Assembly: GCF_020531945.1 (NCBI RefSeq)
Contig: NZ_JAJATZ010000004.1
Coordinates: forward strand, 296,385-360,384
Reading direction: 5' to 3'
DNA from: Loktanella gaetbuli
GTDB lineage: Bacteria > Pseudomonadota > Alphaproteobacteria > Rhodobacterales > Rhodobacteraceae
DNA length: 64,000 bases
The notes beneath the pieces were generated by a model. The model was not told the DNA's origin, searched no databases, and saw nothing but the letters and a program-made list of their open reading frames with translations. Within the stretch, counting starts at the first letter, position 1, and every line of letters starts with the position of its first letter. Positions 8,206 through 15,816 of this stretch are shown one piece after another. Both the position numbers and the translations under genes were made by a program.

Positions 8206-8681
8206 GCCGGATCGTCACCATCAATCTCGATGACAGCGGGCTGCCGGCACCCTCTGCCGAAATCGAGCAGGAACGCAGGGTCGCGATTTTCGATCTGCTG
8301 GAGGACAACACCTTTGTGCTGCCCGCCAAGGACGGTCGCAAGGTCCCGCCGGGTCCATATGATCTGGCGCTGTCGATCCGGGACCGCAGGCTGGTGTTCG
8401 ATGTTAGGGACGCCAATCTGGGTGAGGCGGGCGCGTTTCATCTGTCGCTGGGACCATTCCGTCAGGTCGTCAAAGACTATTTCCAAATCTGCGAAAGCTA
8501 TTTCGATGCGGTGAAAACCGCGGCCCCCAGCCAGATTGAAACCATCGATATGGCGCGGCGCGGCATTCACAACGAAGGCGCGCGCGTGTTGCAGGAACGT
8601 CTGGATGGCAAGGCCGAGGTCGACATCGACACGGCGCGTCGTCTGTTCACGCTGATCTGCGTGTTGCATTTTGGCGGCTGA
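8202..8681 (+). CDS. UPF0262 family protein
   Basis: A 159-residue cytoplasmic protein beginning MSRIVTINLDDSGLPAPSAE, with the family block PGPYDLALSIRDRRLVFDVR and the later ETIDMARRGIHNEGARVLQE. The UPF0262 family is practically confined to alphaproteobacteria and is found next to hisD and a low-molecular-weight phosphatase, exactly as here. The start overlaps the hisD stop, and the next gene begins inside its last codons, so the three are translated as one unit. No function is established. Confidence 0.9.
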   Translation: MSRIVTINLDDSGLPAPSAEIEQERRVAIFDLLEDNTFVLPAKDGRKVPPGPYDLALSIRDRRLVFDVRDANLGEAGAFHLSLGPFRQVVKDYFQICESYFDAVKTAAPSQIETIDMARRGIHNEGARVLQERLDGKAEVDIDTARRLFTLICVLHFGG

Positions 8682-9150
8682 CGGCAAACCTCCGGCGGCA
8701 AGCCTGCCGCAATCGGTCCTGTTTTGTTGCGACCACAACGCCGTGCGTTCGCCCATGGCCGAGGGCATCATGAAAAAGATGTATGGCACCCGTGCCTACA
8801 TCCAGTCCGTCGGTGTCAACAACGACATGGAAATCGACGGTTTCGCAATCACCGTCTGCGCCGAAATCGGGGTCGAGCTGGAACGCCACCGGTCGCGCAG
8901 TTTCGACGAGATGGAAGACTGGGGCGATGATCTGTCGTCGTTCGATCTGGTGCTGGCCTTGTCGCCTGCAAGTCAGCGGCGCGCGCTGGATCTGACGCAG
9001 TTCTATCATCTGGACGTGGAATACTGGCCTTTGCTGGACCCGACCGGCATGGGGGACAATCGCGAGGAAAAACTCGCGCTCTATCGTCAGACCCGCGACC
9101 AGATCGTGCGCCACCTGCAAGAGCGGTTCGGCCCGCCCTGCGCGGAATGA
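8671..9150 (+). CDS. Low-molecular-weight phosphatase family protein
   Basis: About 159 residues. The phosphate-binding loop SVLFCCDHNAVRSPMAEGIM has the C-x5-R-S signature of low-molecular-weight protein tyrosine phosphatases and arsenate reductases at the N-terminus, and a DPTGMGD segment near residue 125 may hold the general-acid aspartate (DP motif). The fold acts as phosphatase on tyrosine-phosphorylated proteins, or as arsenate reductase when additional cysteines are present; only two adjacent cysteines precede the loop. No ATG exists upstream of the loop, so the start is most likely the TTG at 8671 inside the end of the UPF0262 gene. It overlaps the glycosyltransferase gene by ATGA. 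Confidence 0.85.
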   Translation: MAADGKPPAASLPQSVLFCCDHNAVRSPMAEGIMKKMYGTRAYIQSVGVNNDMEIDGFAITVCAEIGVELERHRSRSFDEMEDWGDDLSSFDLVLALSPASQRRALDLTQFYHLDVEYWPLLDPTGMGDNREEKLALYRQTRDQIVRHLQERFGPPCAE

Positions 9151-9935
9151 CCGAGCCGGCCTGCATGAAAATCTCGATCATCACTGCGGTGTATAACGCG
9201 GCGGCCACCGTGGGGCAGGCGGTTGCCAGCGTTGATGCGCAGACGGGTGTGGATGTGGAACACATCATTGTCGACGGATTGTCGCAAGACGACACGCTGG
9301 CGGTCATCGCGGGCATGGGGCAGGGCGGACGCATTGTGATATCCGAGGCGGATCGCGGCATCTATGACGCCATCAACAAGGGGATCGCCCGCGCCACCGG
9401 GGATGTGATCGGGGTCGTTCATGCGGACGATTATCTGGCCGATGATCATGTCCTGTCCGATATTGCGGCCATCTTTGCAGATCCGGCGGTCGAGGCGGTT
9501 TATGGTGATCTGGACTATGTTCAGAAATCCGATACGCGCCGGATCGTGCGGCATTGGCAGGCAGGTGCGTATCGTCCGGCCCGACTGCGGCGCGGCTGGA
9601 TGCCGCCGCATCCGACCCTGTTCCTGCGGGCCGCGGTCTTTGACCGGATCGGTGGCTATGATCCAGCGCTGCGGATCGCGGCGGATTATGACCTGATCCT
9701 GCGCTATTTCAGCACGACCACGGTTCAGCCGGTCTATCTGCCACGCGTGCTGGTCAAGATGCGGGTCGGCGGGGAAAGCAACCGGTCGCTGGACCGAATC
9801 CTGTTGAAAATGCGCGAGGACCGTCTGGCCTTGCGGCGAAACGGCATCGGGGGATGGGGCACGATCGCGGTCAAGAACCTGTCCAAGCTGCGTCAGTTCG
9901 TGCCGTTTGTGTCGGGACAGGGCCGCGCGTCCTGA
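9147..9935 (+). CDS. Family 2 glycosyltransferase
   Basis: A 262-residue GT-A glycosyltransferase: MKISIITAVYNAAATVGQAV at the N-terminus, IIVDGLSQDDTLAVI (nucleotide binding), the SEADRGIYDAINKGIARATG block and VVHADDYL, where ADD is the metal-binding DxD-type motif. Proteins of this sub-group transfer sugars to cell-surface polysaccharides; no membrane helix is present. A second ATG at 9165 directly before the conserved core could be the true start, but the ATG at 9147 overlaps the preceding stop codon and is kept. It is an extra gene between the phosphatase and infA, where I would expect infA to follow directly; the acceptor is unknown. Confidence 0.85.
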   Translation: MTEPACMKISIITAVYNAAATVGQAVASVDAQTGVDVEHIIVDGLSQDDTLAVIAGMGQGGRIVISEADRGIYDAINKGIARATGDVIGVVHADDYLADDHVLSDIAAIFADPAVEAVYGDLDYVQKSDTRRIVRHWQAGAYRPARLRRGWMPPHPTLFLRAAVFDRIGGYDPALRIAADYDLILRYFSTTTVQPVYLPRVLVKMRVGGESNRSLDRILLKMREDRLALRRNGIGGWGTIAVKNLSKLRQFVPFVSGQGRAS

Positions 9936-9964
9936 CGTCCCACACCTCTGGCCCGTATTTCCCC

Positions 9965-9993
9965 TTGAAAACCCGTTCAATCGGGCGCATCTA
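9965..9993 (+). promoter_or_regulatory. Candidate promoter for infA
   Basis: TTGAAA (9965-9970), a 17-bp spacer and CATCTA (9988-9993) lie in the 103-bp gap before infA, about 45 bases upstream of its ATG. The -10 box is a poor match, so this is only a candidate. Confidence 0.3.
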
Positions 9994-10038
9994 GGCGCGG
10001 TCCCCGGATACCGGGGCAAAGCAATCACAGGAGACCAC

Positions 10039-10257
10039 ATGGCCAAGGATGAACTTCTCGAATTTCCGGGCGTCGTGAAGGAACTGCTGCCGAATGCGAC
10101 ATTCCGGGTCGAGTTGGAAAACGGCCATGAGATCATCGCACATACGGCTGGCAAGATGCGCAAGAACCGCATCCGTGTCCTCGCTGGCGACAAGGTGCAG
10201 GTCGAAATGACCCCCTACGATCTGACCAAGGGTCGGATCAATTATCGTTTCAAATAG
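10039..10257 (+). CDS. infA: Translation initiation factor IF-1
   Basis: A complete 72-residue S1/OB-fold protein that binds the 30S A site and helps IF-2 and IF-3 select the initiator tRNA. The sequence MAKDELLEFPGVVKELLPNA is followed by the conserved GHEIIAHTAGKMRKNRIRV and the C-terminal GRINYRFK ending. AGGAGA lies 7 bases before the ATG. It is preceded by a 103-bp gap with a candidate promoter and followed by an 86-bp gap before maf, so it may be transcribed both alone and with its neighbours. Confidence 0.98.
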   Translation: MAKDELLEFPGVVKELLPNATFRVELENGHEIIAHTAGKMRKNRIRVLAGDKVQVEMTPYDLTKGRINYRFK

Positions 10258-10343
10258 GTCGAAACCGACGGTTTCGGCCCGTGCGGGTCTGCGGATCGCA
10301 GGGCGATCTGCATCCGTCACCCGGCACATGAACGGGTGAAGTT

Positions 10344-10937
10344 ATGTCAAACCCCCAAAAACCCCGCCTGATCCTCGGCTCTGGTTCGCCCCGGCGACTG
10401 GAGCTTTTGGCGCAGATCGGCGTGGTGCCTGACGCGGTGCTGCCGCCGGACGTGGACGAATCCGTGCATGCGGGCGAGCTGCCCCGCGACTACGTCAAGC
10501 GCATCGCCCGCGCCAAGGTGGATGCCGTGGCGGCTGAAGATGCCATCGTGCTTTGTGCCGATACCACTGTCGCCGCTGGCCGGCGGATCATGGGCAAGCC
10601 TGCCGATGTCGACGAGGCACGGGCATTTCTGACCTTGTTGTCGGGGCGTCGCCACAACGTCATCACCGCGATGGCGGTCAAACGTGGTGATCGTGTCTGG
10701 ACGCGGGATGTGCAGACGGCAGTGCGCATGAAACGTCTGTCTGTGGCTGAAATGGACGCCTATCTCGCGACCGATGATTGGCGCGGCAAGGCTGGTGGTT
10801 ATGCCATTCAGGGACCCGCCGGCGCATTTATCCCTTGGTTGAACGGCAGTTTCACGGGCGTCGTCGGCCTGCCGCTGGCCGAGGCCGCCACGTTGCTGAT
10901 GGCCGCAGGCTATCCCGTTTATGGAGACCCCCGATGA
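10344..10937 (+). CDS. maf: Maf-like nucleoside triphosphate pyrophosphatase
   Basis: A 197-residue Maf-fold enzyme. The N-terminal LILGSGSPRRLELLAQIG is the nucleotide-binding motif (S-x-S-P-R-R-x-E-L), VLCADTTVAAGRRIMGKP carries the catalytic aspartate, and KAGGYAIQGPAGAFIPWLNG is the conserved C-terminal block. Such enzymes hydrolyse non-canonical or modified nucleoside triphosphates (for example dTTP/UTP or m7GTP) and act in house-cleaning or septum-related control. Because the threonine variant ADTTV is present, the dTTP/UTP-type YhdE sub-family is more likely than the YceF type, but this is inference. It overlaps rng by ATGA. Confidence 0.93.
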   Translation: MSNPQKPRLILGSGSPRRLELLAQIGVVPDAVLPPDVDESVHAGELPRDYVKRIARAKVDAVAAEDAIVLCADTTVAAGRRIMGKPADVDEARAFLTLLSGRRHNVITAMAVKRGDRVWTRDVQTAVRMKRLSVAEMDAYLATDDWRGKAGGYAIQGPAGAFIPWLNGSFTGVVGLPLAEAATLLMAAGYPVYGDPR

Positions 10938-11953
10938 AGGGCCGCACGATCGTTCTGGATCATTTCAATGGCGCAGAAGCCGCCGCATTGATGGTGGACG
11001 GGCAGCTGGACGACCTGCTGGTCGATGCTGTCGACGCCCCGCGACCGGGTGCCATTTTCCGCGCGATCTGCGACCGCCCGCTCAAGGGGCAGGGCGGCAT
11101 GATGCTGCGGCTGCCCGACGGCGAGACGGCATTCCTGCGACAGGGCCGCGGCCTGAAGCCGGGCCAGCCGATGCTGGTTCAGGTGACCGGCTACGCCACC
11201 GACGGCAAGGCGGTGCCTGTCACGGACCGGGTGCTGTTCAAAAGCCGCTACGCGATCGTCACGCCCGGAAAACCGGGGGTCAATATCTCGCGCCAGATCG
11301 CGGATGATGATGAACGCGACAGGTTGAAACTGGTTGCGCTGGAAAATTACGACGGCGACATGGGATTGATTCTGCGGTCTTCCTGCGAGGGTGCCGAAGC
11401 GTCCGATATCATCGAGGATATCGCGGCGATGCATGATCTGGCCTTGGCCGTGATGGATGACGCAGAGGGCGCAGGCCCTGAGGCACTGACCGAAGGTGAC
11501 GGACCTCATGCGCTGGCCTGGCGTGAATGGACCCGCCCGGCCGAGGTCGTCACCCGTGACGGCAGCTTTGCCGATCTGGGTGTGCTGGATCAGATCGACA
11601 ACCTGGGCCAGCCACGCGTGGAACTGGACGGCGGGTCCATGTATGTCGAGGCGACACGCGCCTTGGTCGCAGTGGATGTGAACACCGGCGGCGATACCTC
11701 GCCCGCTGCCGCGCTCAAGGCGAACCTGTCTGCCTCTCGGCTTCTGCCGCGCGCATTGCGCCTGCGTGGTTTCGGCGGGCAAATCGCCGTTGATTTCGCA
11801 CCGATGTCCAAGGCGCATCGCAGGCAGGTCGAACAGGCCTTGCGGGCGGCATTTCGTGCTGACGCGGTCGAAACATCGCTGGTGGGCTGGACCACGATGG
11901 GCCTGTTCGAGTTGCAGCGCAAACGTGAACGTCTGCCGTTTGAGGTGTCGTGA
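10934..11953 (+). CDS. rng: Short ribonuclease E/G family protein
   Basis: A 339-residue member of the RNase E/G family. The catalytic core is visible: ALVAVDVNTGGDTSPAAALK holds the first Mg-binding aspartate and RGFGGQIAVDFAPM the second, and the end WTTMGLFELQRKRERLPFE matches the family. It is clearly shorter than E. coli RNase G (489 residues): the N-terminal S1 domain is reduced or absent and no zinc-link CxxC follows the catalytic domain. The start is set by ATGA overlap with maf. It is probably an RNA-processing endonuclease, but loss of the S1 and zinc-link regions means its oligomeric state and RNA specificity may differ. The yacG start overlaps its stop. Confidence 0.88.
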   Translation: MKGRTIVLDHFNGAEAAALMVDGQLDDLLVDAVDAPRPGAIFRAICDRPLKGQGGMMLRLPDGETAFLRQGRGLKPGQPMLVQVTGYATDGKAVPVTDRVLFKSRYAIVTPGKPGVNISRQIADDDERDRLKLVALENYDGDMGLILRSSCEGAEASDIIEDIAAMHDLALAVMDDAEGAGPEALTEGDGPHALAWREWTRPAEVVTRDGSFADLGVLDQIDNLGQPRVELDGGSMYVEATRALVAVDVNTGGDTSPAAALKANLSASRLLPRALRLRGFGGQIAVDFAPMSKAHRRQVEQALRAAFRADAVETSLVGWTTMGLFELQRKRERLPFEVS

Positions 11954-12126
11954 TGGCCTGTCCGATCTGTGACCGCGAAACCGACCCCAAAATGCGCCCG
12001 TTCTGTTCCAAACGCTGCGCCGATATCGATCTGGCCCGCTGGTTCAGCGGATCCTATGTCATCCCCGCCGCCCCCGAAGAGCAGGGTGACGACGATGTTT
12101 GGGACGGTTCCGAGAAACCTCACTAA
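11953..12126 (+). CDS. yacG: DNA gyrase inhibitor YacG (zinc-binding)
   Basis: A 57-residue protein starting MACPICDRETDPKMRPFCSK. Two cysteine pairs, CPIC and FCSKRC, form the C-x2-C...C-x3-C zinc site of the YacG family, followed by the conserved DIDLARWFSGSY. In E. coli YacG binds GyrB and inhibits gyrase. The ATG overlaps the rng stop (TGATG). It is the last gene of the maf-rng-yacG group; tRNA-Phe follows. Confidence 0.92.
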   Translation: MACPICDRETDPKMRPFCSKRCADIDLARWFSGSYVIPAAPEEQGDDDVWDGSEKPH

Positions 12127-12143
12127 TTCGCGTCAAAAGGCTC

Positions 12144-12172
12144 TGGACACCCCGTCAATCCTTGCCTAGAAC
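12144..12172 (+). promoter_or_regulatory. Sigma-70 type promoter of tRNA-Phe
   Basis: TGGACA (12144-12149), a 17-bp spacer and TAGAAC (12167-12172) lie about 30 bases before the tRNA-Phe gene and after yacG. Confidence 0.45.
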
Positions 12173-12203
12173 GCCGCTACCCGACGGAAATATCCGTCCC
12201 GGT

Positions 12204-12278
12204 GCCCGGGTAGCTCAGGGGTAGAGCAGTGGATTGAAAATCCTCGTGTCGGTGGTTCGATTCCGCCCCTGGGCACCA
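12204..12278 (+). tRNA. tRNA-Phe (anticodon GAA)
   Basis: Acceptor GCCCGGG pairs with CCTGGGC, the D arm is GCTC...GAGC, the anticodon loop is TTGAAAA between GTGGA and TCCTC, and the T arm is GGTGG-TTCGATT-CCGCC. Discriminator A and CCA are encoded, giving 75 nt. The T-T mismatch in the anticodon stem looks familiar from alphaproteobacterial tRNA-Phe genes. Confidence 0.95.
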
Positions 12279-12700
12279 TTTAAACTTACCGAAATATTGT
12301 GATGGATCGGGTCGTGTTCGGCCTGGGCCTGTGATGTTCCGGTTGGGTTTGCGGTTGCTTCAATGCGTCCATCCGTAGGCTTTGTTATTGGAAATCTGCT
12401 TGGCAAGGCGGCTGGCTTGTCAGACGTCGCGGTATCGAAAGTGGGTGGGCCAGACGCTTGCGGTCGGTAGGCAGGCATTGCGCGTATCCGGTTGCGCTGC
12501 ATGCGCGTGAGAGGCCTTTTTTGCGTGATGCGGCTGATGCGATCTGCGGGTTTGCGTGAATTTGGGCCACGATGCCTGCGCGCCCAAAATGGCGGCCAAA
12601 GCGATCAAGTGTTGCCGCGTGACATGGCTGTCTTTGGTCGGCTATTTTTCGTGACATATGTGGTGAGCAGGCGCAGAGGGTCGTCAATGCAGCAAGGATC
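12279..12700. other. 422-bp region without a supported gene
   Basis: Open frames here are short, overlap on both strands and lack convincing family features or ribosome binding sites. A minus-strand frame (12385-12702) starts with a lipoprotein-like peptide but its remainder looks random. I see no insertion sequence end, tRNA fragment or clear terminator; only the ribosome binding site AAGGA of the next gene near 12693 is recognisable. Confidence 0.5.
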
Positions 12701-12934
12701 ATGTTCGTGAGGCTGGTCGCGCTGAGTCTGCTTGGCTTGTCCGGTGTCTTTGCCTTTCTCTTTCATGTGATGCATGTCCGCTGGCGTGACTGTTTTGATG
12801 CCATGGGGCGCTGTTTTGATGTCCAGTCCGGCGTCGTCTATCAGCAACAATCGGGATTGGTCTGGGGCCAGCTGACGGCAGCGACGTTTGCGGGTGCCAT
12901 CGTTGTGATCTGGCTGTCCTGGAAAAGGGGCTGA
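12701..12934 (+). CDS. Small two-helix membrane protein, unknown function
   Basis: A 77-residue protein with two predicted membrane segments, about residues 4-24 (RLVALSLLGLSGVFAFLFHV) and 52-73 (LVWGQLTAATFAGAIVVIWL), and a short periplasmic or cytoplasmic loop holding two cysteines (RDCFDAMGRCFD). An AAGGA site lies 5 bases before the ATG, which supports translation. It is isolated, with 422 bp without genes before it and about 230 bp after it. No family is recognised. Confidence 0.5.
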   Translation: MFVRLVALSLLGLSGVFAFLFHVMHVRWRDCFDAMGRCFDVQSGVVYQQQSGLVWGQLTAATFAGAIVVIWLSWKRG

Positions 12935-13167
12935 AATCAGAACCAGGTGTAGCCAGCAGACATGCGGGCCCGCGATGTGTCCGTTTCACCTGCATGGCGT
13001 ATCGTCGTCTGTTCTGGCCTAAATATCGTAGGCAGCGGACCGCGTGCGAAGGGCGAAATGAAAGATTTCACGGTCAGAGGAAATCCGCGGGTCGGCATCG
13101 GACGCCCTTACCTGTGGGATCGCGTTTCGATAGGGTTGGGTAAAATATCCAGAAACGGGCGACGAAC

Positions 13168-14316
13168 ATGTTGACGAGCAGACGAATGTTTTCCCTGGGC
13201 GCGCTGGCCAGCGTGCTCGCGGGCTGTGGTGGACGCGGCGGCGGCACTGTGATGGCTGGTCCTGCGGCTGCACCCGCCATGCAGGCCGTTGCAAATCCGG
13301 CCTATGACGCCTGGGTGGCCGGTTTTCAGGGTCGTGCAGCCAATGCGGGTATCACGCAGGCGATACTGGACCGGGCATTTGCGCGTGCCGGTTTCCTGCC
13401 CGACGTGGTCGAACGCGACCGGAACCAGACAGAATTCACACGCACGCTGGAGGAATATCTGGCGATTGCCGCATCAGAGGAACGTATCGCCAAGGGGCGC
13501 GCCAATTATGCACGCTACCGCGATCCGTTGGCCCGGATCGAGGCGCGATACGGCGTCGAGGCGCATGTCGTCACGGCGGTCTGGGGGCTCGAGAGCATGT
13601 TTGGGGAACGCCGTGGCGATGTGCCTGTGATTTCCGCCTTGTCGACGCTGGCATTTGACGGCCGTCGCGGTGCATTTTTTGAAAGCCAGCTGATTGGCGC
13701 GCTGCGGATCCTGCAAAGCGGGGATATTACGCCCGATCGGATGACCGGCAGCTGGGCGGGGGCGATGGGGCACACGCAGTTTATCCCGACGTCCTATCTT
13801 GAATATGCCGTTGATTTCACGGGCGATGGCAGGCGCGACATATGGGGCGAGGATCCGACCGATGCGCTGGCCAGCACGGCAGCGTATCTCGCGCGGTCAG
13901 GCTGGCGCCGGGGCGAGCCCTGGGGGGGCGAGATCGGGTCGCCCGGGGCCGCAGCCGGAACGCGTCGTCTGACGCCGCAGGCCGGTGGTCCGACATTCGC
14001 GGTCGGGCCGAATTTCAACGCGATCAAGCGATACAACAATTCCGATTCTTACGCGATCGGCGTGGGGCATCTGTCCGACCGGATCATCGGTGCAGGCCCG
14101 ATCCGCGGCAGTTTCCCGCCCGACCGCTATGGTCTGACGGGCGACACCCGCAAGGAGCTGCAACAGCGCCTGACGGCGGCAGGGTTCGATACACAAGGTG
14201 CCGACGGTGTGTTGGGCGCGAATTCCAGAGCCGCAATCACGGCCTATCAGCAGCGCAACGGACTGGCCGTGACCGGAGAACCGTCACTGGATCTGCTGTT
14301 GAGGCTACGAGGCTGA
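13168..14316 (+). CDS. Lytic murein transglycosylase (MltB type) with peptidoglycan-binding C-terminus
   Basis: A 382-residue periplasmic enzyme that cleaves the glycan strand with formation of 1,6-anhydro-MurNAc. The N-terminus TSRRMFSLGALASVLAGC combines a twin-arginine-like SRRMF motif with a lipobox (LAGC), so it may be a lipoprotein exported by Tat. The SLT2/MltB domain covers about residues 45-300: YGVEAHVVTAVWGLESMFGE contains the catalytic glutamate, and MGHTQFIPTSYLEYAVDFTG and YNNSDSYAIGVGHLSDRI follow. The last 60 residues (RKELQQRLTAAGFDTQGADG) form a peptidoglycan-binding type 1 domain. It stands alone between non-coding stretches. Confidence 0.92.
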   Translation: MLTSRRMFSLGALASVLAGCGGRGGGTVMAGPAAAPAMQAVANPAYDAWVAGFQGRAANAGITQAILDRAFARAGFLPDVVERDRNQTEFTRTLEEYLAIAASEERIAKGRANYARYRDPLARIEARYGVEAHVVTAVWGLESMFGERRGDVPVISALSTLAFDGRRGAFFESQLIGALRILQSGDITPDRMTGSWAGAMGHTQFIPTSYLEYAVDFTGDGRRDIWGEDPTDALASTAAYLARSGWRRGEPWGGEIGSPGAAAGTRRLTPQAGGPTFAVGPNFNAIKRYNNSDSYAIGVGHLSDRIIGAGPIRGSFPPDRYGLTGDTRKELQQRLTAAGFDTQGADGVLGANSRAAITAYQQRNGLAVTGEPSLDLLLRLRG

Positions 14317-14468
14317 AAGTTGCCGCCAACTTGATCTGATTTAGGCCATACAACCTGAGGTTCCGAAGAATCGTCCCCGTCAGAACACTTTTTTGACCTA
14401 ATTCCCCTGTTCACTGAAATCTTAGGTTGTTCCAAAAAATGGAAAGCCTGTGTTTTGGGGTATAAGTC

Positions 14469-15443
14469 ATGAAAATTCTCGCGGTCGACGACGATCCGTT
14501 CATTCTGGAACTTCTGGTCAGCCTCGTCGGCTTTCTGGACGGGCACCAATTGGTGACGGCTACTGATGCGACTGATGCACTGCGGGTGATGGATCTCAAT
14601 CCGGACATTGAGTGTTTTCTGGTCGATATCCAGATGCCCGGACGTGACGGAATCGAGTTGTGCCGCGACATTCGTCGTGATCCGCGTTTTGCCCGGTCGC
14701 CCGTCATGATGCTGACAGCGATGGCCGACAAGGATCACATCGACCGCGCCTTTGCCGCCGGTGCCACGGATTACATCAACAAACCGTTTGACGTGGCAGA
14801 GCTGTCCGAACAGTTGGAACTGGCCAGCTGGCGTATCACGTCACGCGAGATATCGCATGATCGCCTGACGCAGACACCATCGGGTCACATGGTCAGCGAA
14901 ACGGCGGGCCCTCTCGCGCTGTATCAACCGTTTGAAATCCACGATGTCGATGGTGTCGTCACCCTGACCGCGCTGGAAAATTACATCACCAAGCTGTCGC
15001 GGAACGCGCTCTACGGTTCAAGCGTCGTAGGTGTCACGCTGCGCGAGGCGGATCGGTTCTTTTCCGCGCTGTCCGAATTCGATTTTCGCTGCCTGATGGC
15101 CGACCTGTCCGAGGCGCTGAGCGATGAACTGGCGCATTTCAATCCGCTGTTGTCCTATGTCGGCAGCGGCACGTTCGTCTGCATTCTCGAGGACGGGGCG
15201 CGCCTGGATGCGCGGCGTTTCACGGATGCGCTGAACCTGTCGATCCATCGGATGGACCTGCATGCCAGCACGGGCGAGCGTCTGCATTTGCGCATGTGCG
15301 TCGGTGAGGCGGTCAGATTGTTCTGGCGGCCGGGTCAGCAGGCCATCGAATGCCTGTCGCGCGCCCATGCCAACGCCGAGGCCGAGGCGCAGAAACGCGA
15401 ACGCGATCTGGACGCGTTCTGGATGTTGGAGCGTTCGGCATGA
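14469..15443 (+). CDS. Response regulator with degenerate GGDEF-like output domain
   Basis: A 324-residue protein. Residues 1-118 are a receiver: acidic pocket DDD at 7-9, phospho-acceptor Asp53 in FLVDIQMPG, Thr in MMLTA and Lys in INKPFD. The rest (about 150-320) resembles a diguanylate cyclase fold: LENYITKLSRNAL at the beginning and SYVGSGTFVCILED where active enzymes have RxGGDEF; here SGTF replaces GDEF, so cyclase activity is unlikely. I therefore expect a signalling or binding output, not c-di-GMP synthesis. The gene overlaps the Hpt gene by ATGA, which makes phosphoryl exchange between the two products likely. The upstream region holds an inverted repeat TTCCA-AAAAA-TGGAA at 14430-14444. 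Confidence 0.8.
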   Translation: MKILAVDDDPFILELLVSLVGFLDGHQLVTATDATDALRVMDLNPDIECFLVDIQMPGRDGIELCRDIRRDPRFARSPVMMLTAMADKDHIDRAFAAGATDYINKPFDVAELSEQLELASWRITSREISHDRLTQTPSGHMVSETAGPLALYQPFEIHDVDGVVTLTALENYITKLSRNALYGSSVVGVTLREADRFFSALSEFDFRCLMADLSEALSDELAHFNPLLSYVGSGTFVCILEDGARLDARRFTDALNLSIHRMDLHASTGERLHLRMCVGEAVRLFWRPGQQAIECLSRAHANAEAEAQKRERDLDAFWMLERSA

Positions 15444-15778
15444 ACCAGTCATCCATGTCGTCCATGAATGCCGCGATTGAACGCCTGCGTGATCGGTTCA
15501 TGACCGAATACCGCGAAAGGCACGCAGAGCTGATATCGCTTGGGCTACAGATCGGGGTTTCGGGCGATGACCGCGAGACGTTGGACCGTGCCAAGGCCAA
15601 TCTGCATCGGACCGCCGGCACCGCTGGCACATTGGGCCTGGAACGTTTGGGGCGCGAGGCATCACGCGCCGAGGAACGGATTGCCCATATGTTGAAATCA
15701 GAAGAAATCGACCCAGAGCAGGCGATCCGCGTGCTGGTCCAGTTTCTGGATATTTCGGAAAGCTTCGTCAAACATTAG
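15440..15778 (+). CDS. Hpt (histidine phosphotransfer) protein
   Basis: A 112-residue helical protein whose ANLHRTAGTAGTLGLERLGR segment is the Hpt signature; His56 is the likely phospho-accepting residue. Hpt proteins pass phosphoryl groups between the receiver of a hybrid kinase and a terminal response regulator. The start is at the ATG overlapping the stop of the response regulator gene, although the same frame is open further upstream. With the hybrid kinase at 17395-20532, the soluble kinase and the single-domain receiver nearby, this supplies the middle member of a phosphorelay. Cytoplasmic, no membrane segment. Confidence 0.85.
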   Translation: MNQSSMSSMNAAIERLRDRFMTEYRERHAELISLGLQIGVSGDDRETLDRAKANLHRTAGTAGTLGLERLGREASRAEERIAHMLKSEEIDPEQAIRVLVQFLDISESFVKH

Positions 15779-15816
15779 CGGGTTGCAAGCCCACCAGAGA
15801 CATAGTTGGCGGCATC

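Noticed and set aside
8671..9150. Calling the phosphatase an arsenate reductase (arsC)
   Set aside because: The C-x5-R loop is common to both activities, the second and third redox cysteines of ArsC are not evident, and no arsenic genes are adjacent.
12385..12702. Minus-strand frame beginning with a lipoprotein-like peptide
   Set aside because: Only the first 13 residues look like a signal; the rest is His/Arg/Pro-rich without pattern, and there is no convincing ribosome binding site.
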